Assembly: GCA_963674805.2 (NCBI GenBank)
Contig: CAXXNY010000026.1
Location: 62,001-126,000 of the forward strand
Source of the DNA: CALMFG01 sp963674805
GTDB lineage: Bacteria > Bacillota > Clostridia > Christensenellales > CALMFG01
DNA length: 64,000 nucleotides
Direction: 5' to 3'
Shown: in pieces, positions 25,522 through 34,222 of the stretch
How the letters are laid out: the number at the start of each line of letters is the position of its first letter
Position numbering within the stretch: position 1 is the first letter of the stretch
Made by a program: the position numbers and the translations under genes
Notes under the pieces: generated by a model
What the model saw: only the letters and a program-made list of their open reading frames with translations
What the model was told of the DNA's origin: nothing
Database searches by the model: none

Positions 25522-28122
25522 CTATTCATCCAGCTTTTGTTTGACTTCAAATAATATATCCAGCGCCTGTTTGGGAGACAATTCATCTATATCCAAGCCC
25601 TTAAGATAGTCGATAACTGCTTTGGATTTTCGGTCTGTCTTCGGTGCGTGCTTAACCGTATCGTGAATTTTTTCCGTGTTCTGCCCCAATACATGGCTTT
25701 CGGTCAGCGCGTCTAAAATGTCTTTTGAGCGGTTCACCACTTGTTCCGGAAGGCCGGCTAATTTGGCAACTTCTATCCCGAAACTTTTATCAGTCCCGCC
25801 GCGCGCAATTTTATGGAGGAATATGACGCTGTCCTCAAATTCCTTAACCGTAACGCGGTAGTTTTTAACACCCTCGCACCGGTTCTCCAGATCGGTTAAT
25901 TCATGATAATGTGTGGCAAACAAGGTTTTTGCGCCCAAGATATCTGTGCTGTTCACATACTCGGTAACTGCCCATGCGATGGACAGCCCGTCAAGCGTTG
26001 ATGTCCCTCTGCCGATTTCATCCAATATCAAAAGACTGTCCTTGGTAGCATTTCTTAAAATATTAGAAACTTCATTCATCTCGACCATAAACGTTGATTG
26101 GCCGGATGACAAGTCATCCATTGCGCCAACGCGCGTAAAGATACGGTCTACGATTGACGTGTTCAGCGACTGCGCCGGAACGAAGGAACCCATATGTGCC
26201 ATCAGTACAACAAGCGCAACCTGCCGTAAGTACGTTGATTTACCCGCCATATTCGGTCCGGTAATAATCAGTGTACGGTTATCCGCAGTATCTAACAAGG
26301 TGTCATTTGCGATAAAAGCGTCTTTAATGATTTTTTCCACGACCGGATGCCGGCCGTCACTAATTTCGACCACACCTTTTGTGTTAAACTGCGGGCGCAC
26401 ATAGCCGTTTTCCAATGCCGCCAGCGCAAGTGACTGCAAGACATCAATGATAGCAATCTGCTTCGCTGTGGCTTGAATACGTGCGATAAAGCCCATAATC
26501 TCTTCACGTAATTCGGTAAAGAGCATGTATTCGCGTTTATCACAGTTCTCTTTCGCAGACAGCGTTTTCGCTTCAACCGTTTTTAATTCTTCGGTGATAA
26601 ATCGCTCGCTTCCCGCCAGCGTCTGCTTCCTGATATAACGGTAAGGCACCTGGTCAAGATAAGACCTTGTGATATCAATATAATAGCCGAAAACCTTATT
26701 AAACCCGATTTTAAGGGTTTTAATTCCGGTTGCCTGCCGTTCCTTTTCCTCGATTTCCTTAATCCAGTTCTGGCCGTTGTTGATGGCGTCCCGGTACTCA
26801 TCTACCTTCGGGTCATATCCGTCCTTAATGATTTCGCCGTCCTTGATCCCATTGGCCGGATTGTCCGCCACCGCGGAATTGAGGAGCACATAAAGGTCGG
26901 ATAAGTCATCCAGACCCGCGTCAATATGCTGTAGCGTTTTACATTGCGACAGTGACAGCACGCGCTTTAACTCGGGTATATTCTCGATCGATTGTTTCAG
27001 TGAAATACAATGTTTCGGGTCTATTGTACCATAAGCAATGCGTGACGCCAGACGCTCCATGTCATACACATGGGTCAGACTGCTCCTGACTGCATCGCGC
27101 AATGACGCATCCCCAATAAGTGTTTCAACGCCGTTCAGACGAAAATCAATTTGGTCCAAAGACTGCAGTGGCTGTTTAATCCATGATTTTAACTGTCTTG
27201 CGCCCATTGCCGTTTTGGTTTTGTCCAGCACCCAAAGCAGAGACCCGCGCTCGCTCCCCTCCCGAATGGTTTCGGTAAGTTCAAGATTGCGGCGTGTCGC
27301 AGTATCAATAAACATAAAGGCACTGTCATTCATGACCGACAGACTGTTGATCTGCGCCAGAGAAATCTTCTGCGTTTCTTTTAAGTATGCAATCAGCCCG
27401 CTTGCGGCACTGATGGCATGCGTCATGCCCCGGCAGCCCAACGCATCCAGAGAACCCGCCTTAAAGTGCGCTTTTACCGTTTCGGCGGCAGCCTCCGGCT
27501 GATAAGCCCAGTCCGGATAAACGGTAATCAGTACCGTCCTTGTCTTAAAAATCGACTGAATGCGTTCTTTATATTTTTCGCCTTCGCTGTTGATGATAAT
27601 CTCATTGGGATTAATGCGCATTAATATATCAAACAGCGACGCCAAAGGCACATCCAAATCGTTTTCACCGATTGCGAAATCCCCGGTAGAGACATCCGCG
27701 CGCGCATAGCCGAACATCGCGTCATTGAAACAGAGCGAGCAGATAAAATTATTTGTCTTTTCATCCAGACCCTTATCCGCAGTCTGCGTGCCCGGGGTTA
27801 CGATTCGGATGACATCGCGCTCAACCAGCTTTTTGCCCGGTCCGGCTTCTTCCATCTGCTCACAAATCGCTACTTTATATCCTTTTTTAATGAGCTTTGC
27901 GATATACCCGTCGGCCGCATGATGCGGCACACCACACATCGGCGCACGCTTTTCTAGACCGCAGTCCCGCCCGGTCAGCGCAATTTCGAGTTCTTTGGAC
28001 GCCAAAAGCGCATCTTCAAAGAACATCTCATAAAAATCTCCGAGACGAAAAAAGATAATGCAATCTTTATGTTTTTCTTTTAAGTCGAGATATTGCCTCA
28101 TCATCGGAGACAGGTTTTCCAT
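25522..28122 (-). CDS. mutS: DNA mismatch repair protein MutS
   Basis: This 866-residue mismatch sensor has the mismatch-binding Phe-x-Glu motif as F30-Y31-E32 (GDFYEMF). The C-terminal ATPase has Walker A GPNMAGKST near residue 617, Walker B LLILDEIGRGTSTLDG and the helix-turn-helix end. An AGAGGAG site precedes the ATG. The ECF S component lies 19 bases upstream and is probably in the same transcript. Confidence 0.97.
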   Translation of the reverse strand: MENLSPMMRQYLDLKEKHKDCIIFFRLGDFYEMFFEDALLASKELEIALTGRDCGLEKRAPMCGVPHHAADGYIAKLIKKGYKVAICEQMEEAGPGKKLVERDVIRIVTPGTQTADKGLDEKTNNFICSLCFNDAMFGYARADVSTGDFAIGENDLDVPLASLFDILMRINPNEIIINSEGEKYKERIQSIFKTRTVLITVYPDWAYQPEAAAETVKAHFKAGSLDALGCRGMTHAISAASGLIAYLKETQKISLAQINSLSVMNDSAFMFIDTATRRNLELTETIREGSERGSLLWVLDKTKTAMGARQLKSWIKQPLQSLDQIDFRLNGVETLIGDASLRDAVRSSLTHVYDMERLASRIAYGTIDPKHCISLKQSIENIPELKRVLSLSQCKTLQHIDAGLDDLSDLYVLLNSAVADNPANGIKDGEIIKDGYDPKVDEYRDAINNGQNWIKEIEEKERQATGIKTLKIGFNKVFGYYIDITRSYLDQVPYRYIRKQTLAGSERFITEELKTVEAKTLSAKENCDKREYMLFTELREEIMGFIARIQATAKQIAIIDVLQSLALAALENGYVRPQFNTKGVVEISDGRHPVVEKIIKDAFIANDTLLDTADNRTLIITGPNMAGKSTYLRQVALVVLMAHMGSFVPAQSLNTSIVDRIFTRVGAMDDLSSGQSTFMVEMNEVSNILRNATKDSLLILDEIGRGTSTLDGLSIAWAVTEYVNSTDILGAKTLFATHYHELTDLENRCEGVKNYRVTVKEFEDSVIFLHKIARGGTDKSFGIEVAKLAGLPEQVVNRSKDILDALTESHVLGQNTEKIHDTVKHAPKTDRKSKAVIDYLKGLDIDELSPKQALDILFEVKQKLDE

Positions 28123-28141
28123 TTAAGCTCCTCTGCTGTTA

Positions 28142-28663
28142 TTAAATGTTTTGTGATTTGCCTGCACTTTTATTGATTCGGGGCAAAATAAAGTAACACG
28201 GCAGAGCAATAATTACACCGCCGGCAAGTTGAATTAAATTAAATATACTGCTGGCAAGCGCCGCTTTGAGACCGTAAAGCGCGGTTTCAAACAGCCCGTA
28301 GCCGAGCACCATAATGATTCCGCCGGTAACACAGGCGATGATATAAGCGGGAAATTGTCCGCGGTTCATGATCTTTGCACAAACATATCCCATTACGCCT
28401 TTTATAATCACTGTTGCCGGAATATAGATTCCACCGCCGTAAAGCAGGTCGGCAAGTCCGCTTCCGATTCCCGCAGCCAGCATCGCATAAACCGGATTAA
28501 TTAAGGCCGCAACGATATAAATCATCGTATCGCCGAGATTGATGTATGCACCGCGGCTGATTTGCGGCAGCGGAAATTTCACAAAATAGGTGACAATACA
28601 AATTAAAGCTGCAAATATACCTGCTGCGACAATATTTCTTAATTCCTGCCTCTTCTCACTCAT
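28142..28663 (-). CDS. ECF transporter S component
   Basis: This 173-residue integral membrane protein has five to six predicted helices. The YINLGDTMIYIVAALINP segment and GIGSGLADLLYGG are typical of substrate-binding S components of ECF vitamin transporters (DUF1393/HmpT-like branch). The energising module (EcfA, EcfA', EcfT) is not in the window. No riboswitch is evident upstream, so the vitamin cannot be named. It has its own promoter and probably leads the mutS operon. Confidence 0.8.
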   Translation of the reverse strand: MSEKRQELRNIVAAGIFAALICIVTYFVKFPLPQISRGAYINLGDTMIYIVAALINPVYAMLAAGIGSGLADLLYGGGIYIPATVIIKGVMGYVCAKIMNRGQFPAYIIACVTGGIIMVLGYGLFETALYGLKAALASSIFNLIQLAGGVIIALPCYFILPRINKSAGKSQNI

Positions 28664-28721
28664 TCTCTTCTCTTCTCCATTTTCTTTAGTTTAGTTATAA
28701 ATATAATCATTACTTCAATAT

Positions 28722-28749
28722 ATTATAATAAAAAAAGGATATTAATCAA
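28722..28749 (-). promoter_or_regulatory. Promoter of the ECF S component / mutS operon
   Basis: On the minus strand, TTGATT (plus 28744-28749), 16 bases and TATAAT (plus 28722-28727) lie about 60 bases upstream of the ECF start codon. Confidence 0.6.
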
Positions 28750-28809
28750 CGTTTAATTTCATTATAAACAACAGTTCAGTATGCTCACGCTGCATGATTT
28801 TCTTTTTGT

Positions 28810-28837
28810 TTGAATTTTTAATGATATGTGCTATAAT
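28810..28837 (+). promoter_or_regulatory. Promoter of murG
   Basis: TTGAAT (28810-28815), 16 bases, TATAAT (28832-28837) with an extended TGC. It shares the 14-mer TGTGCTATAATTGC with the lexA promoter. Confidence 0.65.
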
Positions 28838-28841
28838 TGCA

Positions 28842-28918
28842 AAAGCGTTTTAAACCATAAAGATATCTAAATTGCGGGCATCATTTGGCGGTTTATGATA
28901 TAAAAACGCTTTGAACAA
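28842..28918 (+). promoter_or_regulatory. Structured 5' leader of murG
   Basis: The leader begins AAAGCGTTTT and ends AAAACGCTTT before the ribosome site, so its two ends can pair over 10 bp. An inner AAACC/GGTTT helix is also possible. Function unknown. Confidence 0.45.
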
Positions 28919-28930
28919 CGAGGTAATTGA

Positions 28931-30001
28931 ATGAACAATATCGTTTTGACCGGCGGCGGTACAGCCGGACATGTGATGCCGAATCTTGCATTGATTCCTT
29001 ATCTTGAAAAAGATTTCACCATCCATTATATCGGCACATATGAAGGCATGGAGCACTGGCTGGTCAATCCGTATCTGAACCCGAAAAACTATCATGCAAT
29101 AAAAGCGGGTAAACTCAGACGCTATTTAAGTATTCAAAATCTAAAAGATCCTGTTAAAGTCATCTACGGCTTTTTTCAAGCCATTAAAATACTACGCAAA
29201 TTAAAACCAAAACTGGTTTTCTCTAAGGGCGGATATGTCAGCGTTCCTGTCGTTTTTGCGGCAAAGCTGCTGAATATCCCGGTTGTTTTGCACGAATCTG
29301 ATCTGACTCCCGGCCTTGCTAACCGGCTTGCGATTCCGCGTTGTGACAAGGTCTGTGTGTCGTTTGAATCGACGCTCAGTTATGTTAAAAAAGCGGAAAA
29401 GTATTATACCGGTACGCCGGTCCGACGCGAGCTTTTAAACGGAGATAAAGCACTAGGGCGCAAGCTCTGCCAGATTAACGACCACAAGCCAGTTCTGATG
29501 ATTATGTGCGGCAGCCAGGGTGCGGTAGCTGTCAATGATGCAGTGGACAGCGTGATAGAAACGCTGTGTAAAACCTACCATGTCGTACACATCCGCGGCA
29601 AGAACAACCTCAAACCGGAGCTGGATATCATCGACGGATATACCCAGTTCGGTTTTCTCGGCGAAGACTTAAAGCATATTTTTGCGACTGCGGATATTAT
29701 CCTGTCCCGTGCGGGCGCAAATGCAATATTCGAAATTCTTGCGCTTAATCTTCCCGCGCTTCTGGTTCCGCTCCCCAAGGCATCCAGCCGCGGCGACCAG
29801 ATACTGAATGCTGAGCACTTTAAAGCGAACGGGTGGTCAATGGTTCTGCACCAGGATCAGATGAATCCCGAAAGTCTGGTTGAACACATCAATCAGCTTT
29901 ATAAAGAACGCAGTGCGTACCGCAAGCGCATGGAGAAATCCGGCGCAAACGAAGCAAACGAACGGACGCTGAAAGTCATCTATTCCGCTATCAATAAATA
30001 A
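28931..30001 (+). CDS. murG: UDP-GlcNAc:lipid I N-acetylglucosaminyltransferase MurG
   Basis: This 356-residue GT28 enzyme makes lipid II at the inner membrane face. The N-terminal GGGTAGHVMPNLAL loop, FSKGGYVSVPVV, the LHESDLTPGLANR segment and the C-terminal SRAGANAIFEILALNLPALL nucleotide-sugar site are all present. It lies alone here, away from the division and cell wall cluster where murG usually sits. Solitary murG copies of this type occur in several Clostridia, so a second copy in the dcw cluster is possible but outside the window. Confidence 0.95.
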   Translation: MNNIVLTGGGTAGHVMPNLALIPYLEKDFTIHYIGTYEGMEHWLVNPYLNPKNYHAIKAGKLRRYLSIQNLKDPVKVIYGFFQAIKILRKLKPKLVFSKGGYVSVPVVFAAKLLNIPVVLHESDLTPGLANRLAIPRCDKVCVSFESTLSYVKKAEKYYTGTPVRRELLNGDKALGRKLCQINDHKPVLMIMCGSQGAVAVNDAVDSVIETLCKTYHVVHIRGKNNLKPELDIIDGYTQFGFLGEDLKHIFATADIILSRAGANAIFEILALNLPALLVPLPKASSRGDQILNAEHFKANGWSMVLHQDQMNPESLVEHINQLYKERSAYRKRMEKSGANEANERTLKVIYSAINK

Positions 30002-30018
30002 AAAACATAATTAAAATA

Positions 30019-30044
30019 AAAAGCCGGGTATTAACCCGGCTTTT
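30019..30044. terminator. Bidirectional terminator between murG and pnp
   Basis: A perfect 11-bp stem (30019-30029 with 30034-30044) and 4-base loop lie between convergent genes. Confidence 0.88.
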
Positions 30045-30049
30045 ATCGT

Positions 30050-32278
30050 TTATTTATTCTTTTTATCAAATTTCTTGGGGTCACGTGTTCTCGGTTTATA
30101 TCCCACCGTGCGGTTGTTATCCACGTCATTTGAACGCCGTTCGTGATGGCCATCCTGACCTTCAGGCTTCGGCGGCCGCGGCGGACGAGGTGGTAAATCC
30201 GTTCTGACAAGATTCACCCTGCCCTGACGGTCGATTTCCTGCACCTTAACCGGTACCTTATCGCCGATATTGACCACATCTTCAACTTTTTTTACATGTT
30301 CATTCGCTAATTTAGAGATATGAAGTAATCCGTCTTTTCCCGGAGCCAGCTCAATAAATGCACCAAAGTCCATAATTCTGACTACCGTACCTTCATATTC
30401 TGCGTTGACTTCAATATCCTTGACGATAGAATCAATAATCTTTTTGGCCTTATCAGCGGCTTCGCTGTCTGCTGTGCTGATAAATACACGTCCGTCATCT
30501 TCAATATCGATCTTAACGCCGGTATCGTCAATAATCTTATTGATTGTCTTTCCGCCGGAACCGATAACGTCACGGATTTTGTCCGGATCAATCGTGAATT
30601 GAATGATACGCGGAGCGAATTCGCTGAGTTCAGTTCTGGGCTTATCCAATACTGCCAGCATTTTATCCAGGATAAACAGCCGACCGATACGCGCTTGTTC
30701 CAGCGCCTGTTTTAAGATCGGCTCATCAATCCCCTTGATTTTAATATCCATTTGAATCGCGGTGATACCTTTGGTTGTACCCGCAACTTTAAAGTCCATA
30801 TCGCCTAAAAAGTCTTCAAGACCTTGAATGTCCGATAGAATCGACAAGTTGCCGCCGTCTTCGGATTTAATCAGGCCCATCGCAATCCCGGCCACAGGAG
30901 CAGTAATCGGTACGCCGGCATCCATCAGTGATAATGTCGATGAACATACGCTCGCCTGTGATGTTGATCCGTTAGAGCTCAATACTTCGGCAACTGTACG
31001 GATTGCATACGGGAAATCCTCTTCACTCGGTAGTACCGGCAGGATTGAACGCTCTGACAGCGCGCCATGGCCGACTTCGCGGCGGCTGGTGCTGCGCATC
31101 ATACGCGCTTCGCCTGTGGAATACGGCGGGAAGTTATAAGCGTGCATATAACGTTTAAAGACTTCTTCTGAGATACCGTCTATCTTCTGCCCTTCGTTTA
31201 AGGGCGCAAGCGTTGTAATCGTCATCGCCTGTGTTAATCCGCGTGTAAAAACCGCACTGCCGTGTGTTCTCGGCAATACGCCGACTTCACACCAGATCGG
31301 GCGGATTTCATCGGTTTTTCTGCCGTCAGGACGGACACCGTTCTCTAAGATTTTCTTTCTCATAACCTCTTTAGTCATGTAGTAGAGAACATTACCAATA
31401 TCATTTTTCGCATTTTCCATTTCAGCAAAAGCTTCTTCGAAATGCGCAATGGTTTCTTCTTTAACTTGTTCCTGACGCTTTTGGCGCTCTTCGCGGTCAA
31501 AAGTGTCCATGCTCCATTCGACTTTATCTTTTGCAAACGCTTTAACCTGTTCTTCAATTTCTGCCGCAGGTTTATAGACTTCTGCTTCTGCTTTTGGTTT
31601 GCCGATTTTTGCCGCAATATCTTCAATAAACGCAACAATTTTTTTGATTTCTTCGTGTGCCAAAAGAATGGCTTTCAGCATCTGGTCTTCCGGCACTTCG
31701 TTTGCGCCCGCTTCAACCATCATCACAGCGTCTTTTGTACCCGACACTGTCAAATCCAATACGCTCTTATCGCGCTGCTCAGAATCCGGATTGACGATAA
31801 ATTCGCCGTCAACCAAACCGATCGAAACGGTTCCTGTCGGGCCCATAAACGGTAAATCCGAAATACTCAACGCTACCGAAGAACCGATCATTGCATAAAC
31901 GATCGGCGGGATGTCCAGGTCAACGGAAAGCACCGTTGCGACAACCTGTACCTCATTGTAATATCCTTTTGGGAACAGCGGGCGGATCGGTCTGTCAATC
32001 AGCCTGCAGGATAAAATCGCTTTTTCACTCGGCCGTCCTTCACGCTTTAAAAAGCCGCCCGGGATTTTGCCGACCGAATACATTTTTTCTTCAAATTCCA
32101 CACTCAGCGGAAAAAAATCCGCGCCTTCACGCGGCGGTCCAGAAGTGACATTCACCATCACGTGGGTGTCTCCGCACTTCACAATACACGTGCCGTTTGA
32201 CTGCATCGCGTACTTACCGGATTCTACGATCAGTTTTCTGCCGCCGAAATCCGTCTCAAACACATTGTTGTTAATCAT
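30050..32278 (-). CDS. pnp: Polyribonucleotide nucleotidyltransferase (PNPase)
   Basis: This 742-residue phosphorolytic 3'-5' exonuclease starts at the ATG at 32278, preceded by AGGAGG; an upstream in-frame extension has no site. It has two RNase PH domains (FLKREGRPSEKAILSCRLID; MMRSTSRREVGHGALSER), an alpha-helical linker, a KH domain (IRDVIGSGGKTINKII) and an S1 domain (YEGTVVRIMDFGAFIEL). The tail of about 50 residues is rich in Pro, Arg and Lys, an RNA-binding-like extension. It is downstream of rpsO in the widely conserved rpsO-pnp order. Confidence 0.97.
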   Translation of the reverse strand: MINNNVFETDFGGRKLIVESGKYAMQSNGTCIVKCGDTHVMVNVTSGPPREGADFFPLSVEFEEKMYSVGKIPGGFLKREGRPSEKAILSCRLIDRPIRPLFPKGYYNEVQVVATVLSVDLDIPPIVYAMIGSSVALSISDLPFMGPTGTVSIGLVDGEFIVNPDSEQRDKSVLDLTVSGTKDAVMMVEAGANEVPEDQMLKAILLAHEEIKKIVAFIEDIAAKIGKPKAEAEVYKPAAEIEEQVKAFAKDKVEWSMDTFDREERQKRQEQVKEETIAHFEEAFAEMENAKNDIGNVLYYMTKEVMRKKILENGVRPDGRKTDEIRPIWCEVGVLPRTHGSAVFTRGLTQAMTITTLAPLNEGQKIDGISEEVFKRYMHAYNFPPYSTGEARMMRSTSRREVGHGALSERSILPVLPSEEDFPYAIRTVAEVLSSNGSTSQASVCSSTLSLMDAGVPITAPVAGIAMGLIKSEDGGNLSILSDIQGLEDFLGDMDFKVAGTTKGITAIQMDIKIKGIDEPILKQALEQARIGRLFILDKMLAVLDKPRTELSEFAPRIIQFTIDPDKIRDVIGSGGKTINKIIDDTGVKIDIEDDGRVFISTADSEAADKAKKIIDSIVKDIEVNAEYEGTVVRIMDFGAFIELAPGKDGLLHISKLANEHVKKVEDVVNIGDKVPVKVQEIDRQGRVNLVRTDLPPRPPRPPKPEGQDGHHERRSNDVDNNRTVGYKPRTRDPKKFDKKNK

Positions 32279-32332
32279 TATTTCCTCCTCATCACATCTT
32301 CCACCCGCTTTTTCCTCACCATAAAGCAGGCT

Positions 32333-32351
32333 TGTCCGGAAATTCCGGACA
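32333..32351 (-). promoter_or_regulatory. Palindromic hairpin in the pnp leader
   Basis: A 9-bp perfect inverted repeat around one base (TGTCCGGAA-A-TTCCGGACA) lies between the rpsO terminator and the pnp start. In Escherichia coli, leader hairpins at this place are processed by RNase III for pnp autoregulation; a similar role here is inference. Confidence 0.5.
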
Positions 32352-32357
32352 GTATAC

Positions 32358-32386
32358 AAATAAAGGCGGAAGAATAACCTCCGCCC
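32358..32386 (-). terminator. Terminator after rpsO
   Basis: Read on the minus strand, GGCGGA/TCCGCC (plus 32380-32385 with 32365-32370) is followed by a T-rich tract. It is short, so partial readthrough into pnp is possible. Confidence 0.65.
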
Positions 32387-32393
32387 AAAATTA

Positions 32394-32657
32394 TTATTTT
32401 CTCAAACCGAGCTTTGCAATAATCTCTCTGTATCTTTCGATATCCTTGTTCTTAAGATAATTCAGCAGTCCCCGGCGCTTCCCAACCATCTTTAAAAGTC
32501 CTCGTCTGGAGTGATGGTCCTTTTTATTTTCTTTTAAATGTTCAGTCAGATGATTAATTCTTTCTGTCAACAGCGCAATCTGAACCTCCGGAGAACCTGT
32601 ATCACCCTCATGCACTGCATACTGGTTGATAATCCCCGTCTTTTTCTCTTTGTCCAT
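32394..32657 (-). CDS. rpsO: 30S ribosomal protein S15
   Basis: This 87-residue protein binds the 16S rRNA central domain. The ATG at 32657 is chosen for the TTTGGAGG site upstream. Signatures include GDTGSPEVQIALLTERI and DHHSRRGLLKMVGKRRGLL. S15 often represses its own mRNA; the leader of about 95 bases between the promoter and ATG could fold for this. Confidence 0.97.
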   Translation of the reverse strand: MDKEKKTGIINQYAVHEGDTGSPEVQIALLTERINHLTEHLKENKKDHHSRRGLLKMVGKRRGLLNYLKNKDIERYREIIAKLGLRK

Positions 32658-32754
32658 GTTAATTAAACCTCCAAAAAATTTCATTTACCCCCGCTACACA
32701 AAGCATCCCGTCGGAGTCTCGGTGAACATTGCATACGGTTGTCAATCAAGAGTT

Positions 32755-32783
32755 ATACTATCACAGCACTAAATGTTTGTAAA
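32755..32783 (-). promoter_or_regulatory. Promoter of rpsO
   Basis: On the minus strand, TTTACA (plus 32778-32783), 17 bases, TAGTAT (plus 32755-32760). The downstream leader contains a possible CCG-(9)-CGG hairpin. Confidence 0.5.
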
Positions 32784-32796
32784 CACTAAATTCAAT

Positions 32797-33558
32797 CTAA
32801 TCATGCGTATAATAGACGACCTGAGAGCGCTTGATAAAGTTCATCACATCAGAGAGATTCGCGATCATCGTATTGGTCTCCCCTGCCTGCGCAATGAACG
32901 GGCCTTTAGCGTGCCGGTAAGGCACTCCTGTCGGCGACGGACGCACAACCATGATGTGCCCCGACGGACGATGGGCGCAAACGCCGTTTTCATCAGCTTC
33001 TGCCGAAGAATTTTTCCATACCGCGATGGTCGGATACCCTTCGTCCGCCCGTGCCTGAGCTGTTTTGGCGTCTACCTCTTTCCACCCGTATTCCCTGCCG
33101 CGGACTTCTAAAAAACAGGCCCTGACATTCGCACTTCCGGTATAATAATAATTATCCATCTCGGCAGGCATTAAATCTTCGGTGTAATACTGCGGCAGCA
33201 CGGTACCCATGGCCCTGCATACATCCCATACAAAGATGTTACAGAATGTTTCACCGTCATTCGGGGCATAACGTGCAGCATCTTCGACCCGAAATTGGGC
33301 AATGACATTATAATAATTTGCCGGCGAACGATTTTCTTTATCGTTTTGAAGCGGAGCATCCAGCGCAATCCAAAACTGTTCATTAATCCATGACATATCG
33401 CCGGTTTGTTCTCTCCCCTGTTCCTCTTTTAACGGGTCCGTAATAACGCGGGTGAATAAAACATACCCGATTATGGCAAGTATCAGTATAATGATGATCG
33501 TAATAATCGTTGCGTGCCGCTCTTTTTTGTTATAGTCGTATTCGTAGGGTTTTCTCAT
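32797..33558 (-). CDS. Membrane-anchored CHAP/NlpC-like cysteine peptidase candidate
   Basis: This 253-residue protein has a short basic N-terminus and one membrane helix (about 16-37); the rest is predicted outside the cell. Cys106 in GETFCNIFVWDVCRAM and His201 in RPSGHIMVVRP, with a GYPTIAVWKN strand between them, follow the Cys-His layout of CHAP/NlpC-P60 cell wall hydrolases. Peptidoglycan amidase or endopeptidase activity is inferred. It lies alone between rpsO and efp, with the efp terminator just upstream. Confidence 0.65.
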   Translation of the reverse strand: MRKPYEYDYNKKERHATIITIIIILILAIIGYVLFTRVITDPLKEEQGREQTGDMSWINEQFWIALDAPLQNDKENRSPANYYNVIAQFRVEDAARYAPNDGETFCNIFVWDVCRAMGTVLPQYYTEDLMPAEMDNYYYTGSANVRACFLEVRGREYGWKEVDAKTAQARADEGYPTIAVWKNSSAEADENGVCAHRPSGHIMVVRPSPTGVPYRHAKGPFIAQAGETNTMIANLSDVMNFIKRSQVVYYTHD

Positions 33559-33590
33559 AGTCGCATTATAGTCAAATCAAAAATTATTTC

Positions 33591-33617
33591 AAACAAAAGC
33601 ACCCGGTTAAGGGTGCT
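33591..33617 (-). terminator. Terminator after efp
   Basis: A 7-bp stem AGCACCC/GGGTGCT (33598-33604 with 33611-33617), followed on the minus strand by TTTTGTTT. Confidence 0.8.
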
Positions 33618-33639
33618 GTACTGTCCCAATCAGTCTGCG

Positions 33640-34197
33640 CTAGACACGTTCCATATATTCGCCGGAACGCGTATCCACGCGGATTTTATCCCCGGTATTG
33701 ATGAACAGCGGCACCATGATTTTTGCACCGGTTTCCATAATCGCCGGTTTGTTGCCGGCTGTTGCGGTGTCGCCTTTAAAGCCGGGTTCGGTTTCGGTGA
33801 CTTCCAATTCAACAAAGTTCGGCGGCTCTACGCTGAACGCTTCGCCTTTAAAGAACTTTATTGATACATTCATGTTTTCTTTCATATACGGCAGTGCATC
33901 GCTGACCATGCCTTCATTCAGCGGAATCTGCTCAAACGTTTCGGTATCCATAAAATAATACAGTTCACCGTCGCAATACAGATACTGCATTTCTTTTTTG
34001 TCAACGTGTGCTTTCGGGAATTTTTCCGTCGGGTTAAACGTCTTTTCAAGCACGCTCCCTGTCACAACATTTTTAATTTTAGTCCTGACAAAAGCCGCGC
34101 CTTTTCCGGGTTTTACATGCTGAAAATCAACAATAACCCAGACCGCCCCGTCGATTTCGATTGTCAGTCCTTTTCTAAACTCACCTGCTGTTACCAT
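33640..34197 (-). CDS. efp: Elongation factor P
   Basis: This 185-residue factor relieves ribosome stalling at polyproline. The N-terminal KOW-like domain begins MVTAGEFRKGLTIEIDG, with the modification loop VKPGKGAAF (Lys between Pro-Gly and Gly), and the C-terminal OB domain has KIMVPLFINTGDKIRVDT, the family signature. The loop residue used is Lys, but no EpmA/B or DHS genes are in view. It follows the M24 peptidase gene by 25 bases, a common pairing in Firmicutes. Confidence 0.96.
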   Translation of the reverse strand: MVTAGEFRKGLTIEIDGAVWVIVDFQHVKPGKGAAFVRTKIKNVVTGSVLEKTFNPTEKFPKAHVDKKEMQYLYCDGELYYFMDTETFEQIPLNEGMVSDALPYMKENMNVSIKFFKGEAFSVEPPNFVELEVTETEPGFKGDTATAGNKPAIMETGAKIMVPLFINTGDKIRVDTRSGEYMERV

Positions 34198-34222
34198 CTT
34201 GTCTCTCCTTCAAATATTTAAC

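Noticed and set aside
31442..31855. Long plus-strand reading frame antisense to pnp
   Set aside because: It is a composition shadow of the pnp coding strand, without a ribosome site or recognisable protein features.
30050..32359. N-terminal extension of PNPase up to 32359
   Set aside because: The extra 27 residues cover the leader palindrome and have no ribosome site; the ATG at 32278 follows AGGAGG and gives the normal start.
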